From contig UQQM01000054.1 in assembly GCA_900543205.1 (NCBI GenBank), positions 1 to 5,433 on the forward strand: a stretch of DNA of 5,433 bases, read 5' to 3'. This document shows positions 1-5,431 of this stretch, piece by piece (positions within the stretch are counted from its first letter, which is position 1; the number at the start of each line of letters is the position of its first letter). A model generated the notes under the pieces. The model was not told the origin of the DNA. It ran no database searches and was given only the letters and a program-made list of their open reading frames with translations. A program made the translations under genes and the position numbers. The stretch is from an uncultured Bacteroides sp. (lineage in GTDB: Bacteria > Bacteroidota > Bacteroidia > Bacteroidales > UBA932).

Positions 1-477
1 GCGATGCTCGACGGCAACCGCTCTTTCCTCTTCGAAGTCCAGGCCCTGGTGAGCTCCGCGGTCTATGCCACGGCCCAGCGTTCGGCGACCGGGTTCGACA
101 TCAGGAGGCTGAACATGCTGCTCGCCGTACTGGAGAAACGCGCGGGCTTCAAGCTGAGCGCCAAGGACGTATTCCTCAACATGGCAGGAGGCATAAGGGT
201 CAGCGACCCCGCCTGCGACCTGGCGGTAATCTGCGCCGTGCTCTCGTCCAACTTCGACTTTGCGATTCCTTCCGACAGCTGCTTTGCCGGCGAGGTCGGA
301 CTCAGCGGCGAGATACGTCCGGTCTCACAGACCGACAGGCGTATCTCCGAGGCCGCCCGTCTCGGCTTCAGGCGCATATTCATATCTTCATATTCCAAGA
401 CCGAGGCTTCGGCGGACGGCATTGAGACCGTGAGGGTCTCCGATGTGCCCGCGCTCGTGCGGTCACTGTTCAAATGA
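1..477 (+). CDS. radA: DNA repair protein RadA/Sms, C-terminal part (5' end outside window)
   Basis: RadA is a RecA-like, ring-forming helicase that promotes branch migration and processing of recombination intermediates on DNA. Only the last 158 residues are present; the zinc finger and ATPase core lie to the left of the window. What remains is the Lon-protease-like C-terminal domain: VFLNMAGGIRV followed by DPACDLAV (about residues 57-77 of the visible part), then FAGEVGLSGEIRPV and RRISEAARLGFRRIFI, all highly typical of RadA. At the place where true Lon proteases carry the catalytic serine there is DPACDL, so no protease activity is expected, as is usual for this family. The frame is open from base 1, so the gene is partial, not broken. 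It ends in TGA, which overlaps the ATG of rsmE (ATGA), so the two genes are probably co-transcribed and translationally coupled. Confidence 0.95.
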   Translation, partial: AMLDGNRSFLFEVQALVSSAVYATAQRSATGFDIRRLNMLLAVLEKRAGFKLSAKDVFLNMAGGIRVSDPACDLAVICAVLSSNFDFAIPSDSCFAGEVGLSGEIRPVSQTDRRISEAARLGFRRIFISSYSKTEASADGIETVRVSDVPALVRSLFK

Positions 478-1208
478 TTTCCAGGATGGAACTGTTCTAC
501 ACACAGGATATCGACGGCCGCTCCTTGCGGCTCGACAAGGACGAGGCCGCCCATTGCGTCAGGGTGCTCCGCCACAGGGCGGGCGACGAAATATCGGTGA
601 TTGACGGCTATGGGACGCTCTACAGGTGCCGTCTGACCCAGACCGGCCCGAAAGGGGCGGAAGCCGAGATTATCGAAAAGATTCCCGGCTTCGGTGCGCT
701 TCCGTATCACCTGACCATGGCCGTGTGCCCCACCAAGAACATCGAACGCTTCGAATGGTTCGTGGAAAAGGCCACGGAATTCGGGCTGGACACCATCGTG
801 CCGGTAATCGGCGACCGTTCGGAGAGGAAGGTCGTCAAGCCCGAGAGACTGCAGCGCATCCTGCTTTCGGCGGCCAAGCAGTCCCTCAAGGCCGCCGTGC
901 CCGTGCTTGCGGACTCGGTGAGCGTCAAGGATTTCCTGACCTCCGACGCTGTCACCGGCTGCCTGAGGCTTATATGCTGCTGCTTCGAGCCTGAAGGCGG
1001 GCGCAAGACGATAGGGGAGGCTCTCGGGACCGCCCCGGCCAATACTCCGGTCATAATCCTCATCGGGCCGGAAGGCGATTTCTCGGAAGAAGAGCTGAAA
1101 CTGGCTGTCGACGACGGCTGGATTCCGGTCTCTCTTGGGCCCAGCCGCCTCCGCACGGAGACTGCCGCCCTGGCTGCCGTGGCCGCCGTGTATTTCGCCA
1201 ATATGTGA
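474..1208 (+). CDS. rsmE: 16S rRNA (uracil(1498)-N3)-methyltransferase RsmE
   Basis: RsmE methylates N3 of U1498 (E. coli numbering) in helix 44 of 16S rRNA, using S-adenosylmethionine, late in 30S assembly. The 244-residue product has the usual family length. The N-terminal PUA-like RNA-binding part holds HCVRVLRHRAGDEI (residues 28-40). The SPOUT methyltransferase part shows ERFEWFVEKATEFG (91-104), AAKQSLKAAVP (133-143), the knot segment IGPEGDFSEEEL (197-208) and LGPSRLRTETAAL (221-233), which form the SAM pocket. The GPEGDFS variant has Asp where many homologues have Gly. Two starts are possible: ATG 474, overlapping the radA stop, or ATG 486, which would give the family-typical MELFY beginning (240 residues). 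The overlap favours 474 for coupling, while homology favours 486. No convincing Shine-Dalgarno separates them. The gene ends 11 bases from the convergent tsaC stop. Confidence 0.95.
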   Translation: MISRMELFYTQDIDGRSLRLDKDEAAHCVRVLRHRAGDEISVIDGYGTLYRCRLTQTGPKGAEAEIIEKIPGFGALPYHLTMAVCPTKNIERFEWFVEKATEFGLDTIVPVIGDRSERKVVKPERLQRILLSAAKQSLKAAVPVLADSVSVKDFLTSDAVTGCLRLICCCFEPEGGRKTIGEALGTAPANTPVIILIGPEGDFSEEELKLAVDDGWIPVSLGPSRLRTETAALAAVAAVYFANM

Positions 1209-1219
1209 TTGTCCCGGGG

Positions 1220-1819
1220 TTACGGGCGGATGATCTCGACCTCGCCCCTGAGCCCGAGCCTGATGATCTGCGACGCCCTGCCGCTGGAGTTCCTTCCGCA
1301 TCCCTTAGGCACCACGTAGTCCACGGCCGAAACCACCTCCTCCGGAATCTCATCGAAAGACAGGGGCGAAGGCTGGCCGGAAACGTTGGCCGAGGTGCTT
1401 ACGAGAGGTTTGCGCAGCCTGCGCACCAGTTCGCGGCAGAATGCGCCTCCGTCCTCTTCGGGCGAGTCCGACAGGGCAAGCGGAATGCGTATCCCGACGG
1501 AGCCGTCGTCCGCAACCACGTTGGGCGCCAGATACTGCGCACCGGGATAGATGATGGTCATGGGTGCATCGTTGACTTCCACCAGGTCTATTGCCATGGA
1601 AGGAATCTCCCTGACATATCTTGCCACCATGTCGAGGTCGGAAGCCAGCACTATCATGGACTTGGCCCCTGGCCTGTTCTTGATGCCGAACACCTTTTCC
1701 ACGGCCTTTTCGTTGCAGGCGTCGCAGCCTATGCCCCAGACCGTGTCAGTAGGATAGAGGATCACCCCTCCGTCGCGCAGCACCTTTACGGCCGCGTCTA
1801 TGATTTCGCTTGTATTCAT
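1220..1819 (-). CDS. tsaC: L-threonylcarbamoyladenylate synthase (TsaC/YrdC/Sua5 family, short form)
   Basis: This cytosolic enzyme makes threonylcarbamoyl-AMP from threonine, bicarbonate and ATP; TsaD and partners then transfer the carbamoyl-threonine to A37 of ANN-reading tRNAs (t6A). The 199-residue product is a lone YrdC domain: YPTDTVWGIGCDA (residues 22-34), the positively charged signature IKNRPGAKSMIVL (46-58), GSVGIRIP (106-113) and LVSTSANVSG (139-148), with the closing GRASQIIRL (180-188). It lacks the extra C-terminal Sua5 domain, so it is the short TsaC-like type. ATG at 1819 lies one base after the rhomboid stop (TGA-C-ATG), implying translational coupling and no separate ribosome binding site. 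It is the last gene of the four-gene minus-strand operon. Some family members (YciO) are less well understood, but the intact KxRP and STSAN motifs favour TsaC. Confidence 0.92.
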   Translation of the reverse strand: MNTSEIIDAAVKVLRDGGVILYPTDTVWGIGCDACNEKAVEKVFGIKNRPGAKSMIVLASDLDMVARYVREIPSMAIDLVEVNDAPMTIIYPGAQYLAPNVVADDGSVGIRIPLALSDSPEEDGGAFCRELVRRLRKPLVSTSANVSGQPSPLSFDEIPEEVVSAVDYVVPKGCGRNSSGRASQIIRLGLRGEVEIIRP

Positions 1820-1820
1820 G

Positions 1821-2531
1821 TCAGAAATGGTTTTTGTCGAACAATGTGCCCCTTTTTCTCCAGAACAATATCATCAGCCAGCCGATAAGCATGCCTCCAA
1901 GGTGCGCGAAGTGTGCGACCCCGGCCACCGTCCCGGTGATTCCGGTCAGCAGCTCGATGGCGGCGAACACGATGACCATCCATTTGGCGCTCAGAGTCAC
2001 CGGAGGGAAGAGCAGGGTCATCCTGGATGAGGGGAAGAGCATGGCGTAGCCTATGAGCGCGCCGTAGATGGCTCCGGAGGCTCCGACCGTGGGGGTGAGC
2101 TTGATTATCGCTATGTTCTGCATCGCCACGCCGTTGCCCAGGGCGGCTCCCTCCATGAAGGACTGCATCTGCAGCCATTCCACGCCGAGATGCAGGCCGG
2201 CCGCGCCGAGTCCGCACACGAAATAGAAGAGCGCGAACTTCTTGGAGCCGATGATGTTCTCGACCACGCTGCCGAACAGCCAGAGGGTGTACATGTTGAA
2301 CAGTATATGCCAGAATCCGCCGTGCATGAACATGTGCGTCAGAATCTGCCACCAGTGGAAGTACTGCGACGTGGGGTAGAAGAGCGCGAACTGCGCAGTC
2401 ATGAAATCTTTGTTGACGAGGGTCGCGATGAAGACAATGATGTTGATGATTATCAGATTCCTCGTGACCGGAGGAGTCCCTTTCAGGAAACCGCCTCCGC
2501 TGTTTCCGTAATTTCCGTAGTAATAAGGCAT
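1821..2531 (-). CDS. Rhomboid family intramembrane serine protease
   Basis: Rhomboids cleave transmembrane proteins within the lipid bilayer; the substrate here cannot be told from sequence. The 236-residue product has six likely membrane segments, at about residues 25-40, 70-90, 96-115, 149-167, 180-200 and 203-224. The catalytic parts are complete: GASG with nucleophile Ser152 at the start of segment 4, the partner His210 in AHLGG of segment 6, and His75/Asn79 in HILFN of segment 2, matching the oxyanion-stabilising His and Asn of E. coli GlpG. The first loop carries WWQILTHMFMHGG in place of the more usual Trp-Arg signature. A long stretch between segments 3 and 4 (about 116-148) lengthens the His75-to-Ser152 spacing relative to GlpG. 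The N-terminus is a short Tyr/Gly/Asn-rich tail with no soluble domain. ATG 2531 follows AGAAAGAGA, a purine-rich site. It sits 21 bases after mutL and one base before tsaC. Confidence 0.93.
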   Translation of the reverse strand: MPYYYGNYGNSGGGFLKGTPPVTRNLIIINIIVFIATLVNKDFMTAQFALFYPTSQYFHWWQILTHMFMHGGFWHILFNMYTLWLFGSVVENIIGSKKFALFYFVCGLGAAGLHLGVEWLQMQSFMEGAALGNGVAMQNIAIIKLTPTVGASGAIYGALIGYAMLFPSSRMTLLFPPVTLSAKWMVIVFAAIELLTGITGTVAGVAHFAHLGGMLIGWLMILFWRKRGTLFDKNHF

Positions 2532-2552
2532 TCTCTTTCTAAAATGTCGTTG

Positions 2553-4391
2553 TCAGAACAATTTGTCAAGGTCTCCGAGACTTATTATGCACAATATGCG
2601 GCGCCCTCTCGGAGTAAGTTCGGGACTCTCACATGCAAAAAGCGTGTCAATGATGCGTCCGGCTTCAGCGGGCGATTCCGGCGCAGGGGCCCCTGAAGCC
2701 TCCAGGGCCGCGATTTTGCCTGCCAGACGCTGCTCCATGATGTCCTGGAGCCCGCCGGCGTCCTCTGACAAAATGTACATTATGTCATTGACAAGCTTCT
2801 CCACGCTGCCGCTTTCGCAGCTGAAGCCTTCCGGCACGCCGTTGACGACCACGGTGTCGCTGCCGAACGCCGTGATGTCGAAGCCCAGCTTCCCCAGAAG
2901 TCCGGCGTTGTCGTCGAAGAGAGTCCGCTGTGCGGCGCCGACCTTCACCTGCACGGGGAACAGCGCGGCCTGGCTTGCGTGGGTGCTGCCTTTCAGCAGC
3001 CTGAGGTTCCTGTCGTAGAAGATGCGCTCCCGGGCGCGGCTGACATTTATCACCATGACGCCGGATGCCACGGGGGTGAGTATGTATTTCCCGTGCACTG
3101 TCAGCGTCCGGCTGGTGGTGGAGGGGTTGTCGTCGAAGAGCTTGCCGAAGTCGTCGCGTCTGTCAACGTATGACGGGTACCCCCGGTATCCACCGTTCCC
3201 TGCGCTTCTTCCGGCGGGGATGTCGTCCTGCTCCGAGAAGTCGTAGTTGGGCTTCTCCAGAGGGTCGCTGCTCTTGAAGGGGTCGTAGTCGGGGTCCCTG
3301 CCTATCTCGGGCTCCCTGAGCCCTGCGTACTGCTCGAAATTCCTTCCGAGCTGCGGGAGCTCCACTCCGCCCGAATTCTCGAAGTCTATGCTGGCCCCGA
3401 AACTGTTGCGCCCGAGGCTTTCCTTTATGCAGGCGTAGAGCACCTGGAATATCACCGAATCGTCTTCGAACTTGACTTCCGTCTTGGTGGGGTGGATGTT
3501 CACGTCCATGCTGTGGGGGTCCGTCTCGAGGAAGATGAAATAGGAGGGGGTGACTCCGTCGGGAATCAGGCCCTCGTAGGCCTTCATCACGGCCTTGTGC
3601 AGGTAGGGGCTGCGGAAATAGCGTCCGTTTACGAACAGGAACTGGTTCCCCAGCGTCTTCCTGGCCGTGTCAGGGCGTCCGATATAGCCTTTCAGGCTGA
3701 CCACCGAAGTCTCGGCGGAGATGTCCACCAGCTCGGAGCTTATACCGGAGCCTAACAGATCCTGGATTCTGAACTTTCTGGACTTGGCCTTCTTGAGCAC
3801 GAAGATGTCGTGCTTGCCGGAAGTCAGGGTGAACGCGGTTTCTGGCCGGGTGATGGCCACTCTGGTGAATTCTTCGATTATGTGCTTGAGCTCCACGTTG
3901 TCGGACTTCAGGAACTTGCGTCTGGCGGGCGTGTTGTAGAACAGGTTGCGCACCGCGAAGTTCGATCCGGCCGGTGCTGCGACCGAGGCCGTGCGGGTCT
4001 TGCCGTCGCCCCCGATGCGCACTTCCGTGGCCGTCTCGTCGCCGGCCCTCCTGGTCTTCAGGGTCACTTCGGCCACTGCGGCGATGCTGGCCAGGGCCTC
4101 GCCTCTGAAGCCGTAGGTCAATATTCCGTTGAGGTCCTCCTGCGTGGCTATTTTTGAAGTCGCGTGCCGCTCGAAGCACAGCACGGCGTCGGAGGCGCTC
4201 ATTCCGCAGCCGTCATCTATCACCTGGATGAGGGTGCGCCCGGCATCCGTGACAATGACGGAAACCTGCGATGCTCCGGCGTCCACGGCGTTCTCCATAA
4301 GTTCCTTGACTACGGAGGCCGGACGCTGTACGACCTCGCCCGCAGCTATCATATTGGCAAGCTGCGTGGGCAGAATCCTGAGCTGGTTCAT
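2553..4391 (-). CDS. mutL: DNA mismatch repair protein MutL
   Basis: MutL is the ATP-driven matchmaker that links mismatch-bound MutS to strand removal. The 612-residue product has a complete GHKL ATPase domain: KELMENAVDAGA with Glu30 (general base) and Asn34 (Mg), DDGCGM (59-64), RHATSKI (75-81), GFRGEALASIA (94-104), NLFYNTPARRKFL (149-161) and NIHPTKTEVKF with Lys303 (298-308). A low-complexity Asp/Pro/Gly/Tyr-rich linker (about 330-425) leads to the C-terminal dimerisation domain. There the endonuclease motif DQHA(X)2E(X)4E is replaced by NVSRARERIFYD (449-460), and the CPHGRP metal site by TPRGRR (593-598). QAALFP (474-479) lies where a beta-clamp-binding motif is found in other MutL proteins. 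The reading frame is intact, so this is a functional gene with an altered nuclease centre, not a pseudogene. ATG 4391 follows the upstream stop by 11 bases and has no clear Shine-Dalgarno site. Confidence 0.97.
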   Translation of the reverse strand: MNQLRILPTQLANMIAAGEVVQRPASVVKELMENAVDAGASQVSVIVTDAGRTLIQVIDDGCGMSASDAVLCFERHATSKIATQEDLNGILTYGFRGEALASIAAVAEVTLKTRRAGDETATEVRIGGDGKTRTASVAAPAGSNFAVRNLFYNTPARRKFLKSDNVELKHIIEEFTRVAITRPETAFTLTSGKHDIFVLKKAKSRKFRIQDLLGSGISSELVDISAETSVVSLKGYIGRPDTARKTLGNQFLFVNGRYFRSPYLHKAVMKAYEGLIPDGVTPSYFIFLETDPHSMDVNIHPTKTEVKFEDDSVIFQVLYACIKESLGRNSFGASIDFENSGGVELPQLGRNFEQYAGLREPEIGRDPDYDPFKSSDPLEKPNYDFSEQDDIPAGRSAGNGGYRGYPSYVDRRDDFGKLFDDNPSTTSRTLTVHGKYILTPVASGVMVINVSRARERIFYDRNLRLLKGSTHASQAALFPVQVKVGAAQRTLFDDNAGLLGKLGFDITAFGSDTVVVNGVPEGFSCESGSVEKLVNDIMYILSEDAGGLQDIMEQRLAGKIAALEASGAPAPESPAEAGRIIDTLFACESPELTPRGRRILCIISLGDLDKLF

Positions 4392-4402
4392 CGCGGGGGC
4401 GC

Positions 4403-4705
4403 CTACAGCAGGGAATAGAACTTGGCTATGAACCAGAGCACCGCGCAGATCAGCAGCATCGTGACGATGCCGATGATTACCTGGGTCTTGCGCATGTGCG
4501 CCCGGGTCTTCTGATAATGTCCGTCCCTGAGCGAGCCTTTTATGTAGCTTCCGGGCACGTATGTCCCCTCCTTCTTCTCCTTCTCCAGAGTTCCGTCCAC
4601 GGCGCCGAACTTGCGTTTGCGCTCCTCTTCCTCCGGATTGTAGTAGATGGGTTTATAGTTGAATACCCGGTGCTCGTTGTCCCCGAAAAAATTAAACATT
4701 CCCAT
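4403..4705 (-). CDS. Small single-pass membrane protein upstream of mutL, function unknown
   Basis: I do not recognise a function. From ATG 4705 the product has 100 residues: a soluble, highly charged N-terminal part with HRVFNYKPIYYNPEEEERKRK (residues 12-32; KP and YYNP look like a fixed core), a Lys/Glu stretch (41-46), then one hydrophobic helix at about 75-98 preceded by Arg/Lys/His residues. This predicts a C-terminal anchor with the charged part in the cytoplasm. My recollection is that similar small proteins with a (F/Y)xYKPxYYxPE-type start sit near mutL in other Bacteroidales; this has not been checked. Possible starts are TTG 4714, ATG 4705 and ATG 4699. The TTG overlaps a possible -7 box, and ATG 4699 begins MFNFFGDN, so 4699 is a real alternative. 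It is the first gene of the minus-strand operon, 11 bases before mutL, and could be a co-expressed membrane factor, but no link to repair is shown. Confidence 0.75.
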   Translation of the reverse strand: MGMFNFFGDNEHRVFNYKPIYYNPEEEERKRKFGAVDGTLEKEKKEGTYVPGSYIKGSLRDGHYQKTRAHMRKTQVIIGIVTMLLICAVLWFIAKFYSLL

Positions 4706-4711
4706 ATCCGC

Positions 4712-4719
4712 CAAATTTA
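4712..4719 (-). promoter_or_regulatory. Possible -7 box for the small membrane protein-mutL-rhomboid-tsaC operon
   Basis: Read on the minus strand these bases are TAAATTTG, an exact fit to the Bacteroidota -7 consensus TAnnTTTG. No good TTTG-type -33 element lies 19-21 bases upstream; the bases there read about TACA. If used, transcription would begin near 4705, leaving almost no leader before ATG 4699 and none before ATG 4705. The same octamer occurs on the other strand at 4764-4771, so it may instead be half of a regulator site. Confidence 0.4.
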
Positions 4720-4740
4720 GTCATTTTCTCCGTAAGTCTG

Positions 4741-4771
4741 TATGTAATCAGAGCGGATTTCTCTAAATTTG
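4741..4771 (+). promoter_or_regulatory. Probable promoter of ispF
   Basis: The -7 box TAAATTTG at 4764-4771 matches Bacteroidota TAnnTTTG exactly. TATG at 4741-4744, one mismatch from the -33 TTTG, is 19 bases upstream, which is the normal spacing. Transcription would start around 4777-4780, giving a leader of roughly 25 bases before ATG 4803. The -33 half is the weak part of this call. Confidence 0.6.
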
Positions 4772-4802
4772 GGCCATAGGAAATTATCACAGCCTGACAG
4801 GG

Positions 4803-5282
4803 ATGGAATTCAGGATAGGACATGGATATGACGTGCACCGCATCGGGAAGGGCCTGAAGATGGTCCTGTGCGGCGTGCAGGTGGAATGCGATTCGGGCTT
4901 TGTCGCCCATTCCGACGGCGACGTGGCCATACATGCGCTCTGCGACGCCCTGCTCGGGGCGCTGGCGCTCGGCGACATCGGACATCTTTTCCCGGACAGC
5001 TCCGAAGAGTTCGCCGGCATCGACAGCCGCATCCTGCTTTCCAGGGTCATGGCGCTGGTGCGCTCGCGCGGCTGGGAGCTGGGCAACTGCGACCTGACCA
5101 TCGCCCTCCAGGCCCCGAAAATCGCTCCGTACATCGGGAGGATGCGTTCTTCGCTCGCCGCCGTCATGAAGACCGACCCGGAGAGGGTCAGCGTAAAGGT
5201 CACGACCACCGAAAAGCTGGGCTTCGTGGGCAGGGCGGAGGGCTGCGAAGTCTGGGCGAGCGTGCTCATCAGCAGAGAATAG
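4803..5282 (+). CDS. ispF: 2-C-methyl-D-erythritol 2,4-cyclodiphosphate synthase IspF
   Basis: IspF is a cytosolic homotrimer that converts 4-diphosphocytidyl-methylerythritol 2-phosphate to methylerythritol cyclodiphosphate plus CMP, the fifth step of the MEP isoprenoid pathway. The 159-residue product has the normal full length. The zinc ligands are visible as Asp10 and His12 in GYDVH and His44 in HSDGDVAIH (36-44). GDIGHLFPD (57-65) carries the substrate-contacting Asp58, and TTTEKLGFVGR (134-144) forms the nucleotide and Mg-binding segment with Glu137. All key residues are present, so an active enzyme is expected, and the organism should use the MEP rather than the mevalonate route. The ATG is preceded by CAGGG directly against the codon, too close for a normal Shine-Dalgarno. 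The gene appears to stand alone: it has its own promoter, is divergent from the mutL operon and is followed by the tRNA promoter. Confidence 0.97.
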   Translation: MEFRIGHGYDVHRIGKGLKMVLCGVQVECDSGFVAHSDGDVAIHALCDALLGALALGDIGHLFPDSSEEFAGIDSRILLSRVMALVRSRGWELGNCDLTIALQAPKIAPYIGRMRSSLAAVMKTDPERVSVKVTTTEKLGFVGRAEGCEVWASVLISRE

Positions 5283-5302
5283 CTTCAATATCTCGAATTT
5301 TT

Positions 5303-5333
5303 TTTGCAATTTTATAAATCTGTTGTACATTTG
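5303..5333 (+). promoter_or_regulatory. Promoter of the tRNA-Gln gene (Bacteroidota type)
   Basis: TTTG at 5303-5306, at the end of a run of eight T, and TACATTTG at 5326-5333 are separated by 19 bases. Both match the -33 TTTG and -7 TAnnTTTG elements read by the primary sigma factor of Bacteroidota. The AT-rich spacer also contrasts with the GC-rich genes around it. Transcription should begin near 5340, about 20 bases before the mature tRNA. Confidence 0.82.
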
Positions 5334-5336
5334 CAG

Positions 5337-5354
5337 TCCCGTTTCGGAACGGGA
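5337..5354 (+). other. Perfect hairpin in the tRNA-Gln leader
   Basis: TCCCGTT (5337-5343) pairs with AACGGGA (5348-5354) around the loop TCGG, a 7-bp perfect stem. It lies at or just after the predicted transcription start and 6 bases before the first base of the tRNA. No T-run follows, and it comes after the promoter, so it is not a terminator for ispF. It may form in the 5' leader of the precursor and affect RNase P processing or stability, but this is inference. Confidence 0.6.
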
Positions 5355-5360
5355 ACTCAT

Positions 5361-5431
5361 TGAGATATGGTGTAATGGTAGCACTACAGATTCTGGCTCT
5401 GTCAGTGAGGGTTCGAGTCCTTCTATCTCAA
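5361..5431 (+). tRNA. tRNA-Gln (anticodon CTG)
   Basis: This tRNA reads the CAG codon. The cloverleaf folds completely: acceptor TGAGATA (5361-5367) with TATCTCA (5424-5430); D stem GTGT/GCAC with loop AATGGTA; anticodon stem ACAGA/TCTGT with loop TTCTGGC, giving anticodon CTG at 5393-5395 and G37; a 4-base variable loop CAGT; and T stem GAGGG/CCTTC with loop TTCGAGT and one G-T pair. The first pair, T1-A72, is weak, as is usual for glutamine tRNAs. The discriminator base is A73 (5431). The next two bases are CT, so CCA is not encoded and must be added by the nucleotidyltransferase. The window stops two bases later, so I cannot see whether more tRNAs follow. Confidence 0.93.

Larger units (their letters stand above)
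4711..4772. repeat. Perfect 10-base inverted repeat in the divergent intergenic region
   Basis: CCAAATTTAG at 4711-4720 is the exact reverse complement of CTAAATTTGG at 4763-4772, with 42 bases between the arms. The match does not extend on either side. Each arm contains a TAAATTTG octamer pointing outward, towards the small membrane protein on the left and ispF on the right. It can be read as two divergent -7 boxes or as a paired protein-binding site. AT-rich 10-mers can arise by chance, but position and orientation both fit the promoter reading. Confidence 0.6.

Noticed and set aside
63..1301. A 412-codon open frame on the minus strand across radA and rsmE
   Set aside because: It lies opposite two clearly recognised genes, has an Arg/Gly/His-rich composition typical of shadow frames in GC-rich DNA, and shows no family motif.
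1205..1888. A 227-codon plus-strand open frame opposite tsaC
   Set aside because: It is antisense to a gene with full TsaC motifs, and its product is His/Arg-rich with no recognisable domain.
2691..2760. Possible frameshift or decay at the MutL C-terminus, given the lost motifs
   Set aside because: The frame is continuous to a Bacteroidota-like end (LFACES...DLDKLF), so the changes are substitutions, not truncation.
4793..4801. Palindrome CCTGACAGG just before the ispF start
   Set aside because: A 4-base stem with a one-base loop cannot form a hairpin, and a 9-base match is expected by chance.
5274..5305. Possible ispF terminator: GAGA...TCTC followed by eight T
   Set aside because: The stem has only four pairs around a 12-base loop, and the T-run is better explained as the -33 part of the tRNA promoter.
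4692..5384. A 230-codon minus-strand open frame opposite ispF that runs into the tRNA promoter region
   Set aside because: It is antisense to ispF, which has every catalytic residue; the product has no motif.
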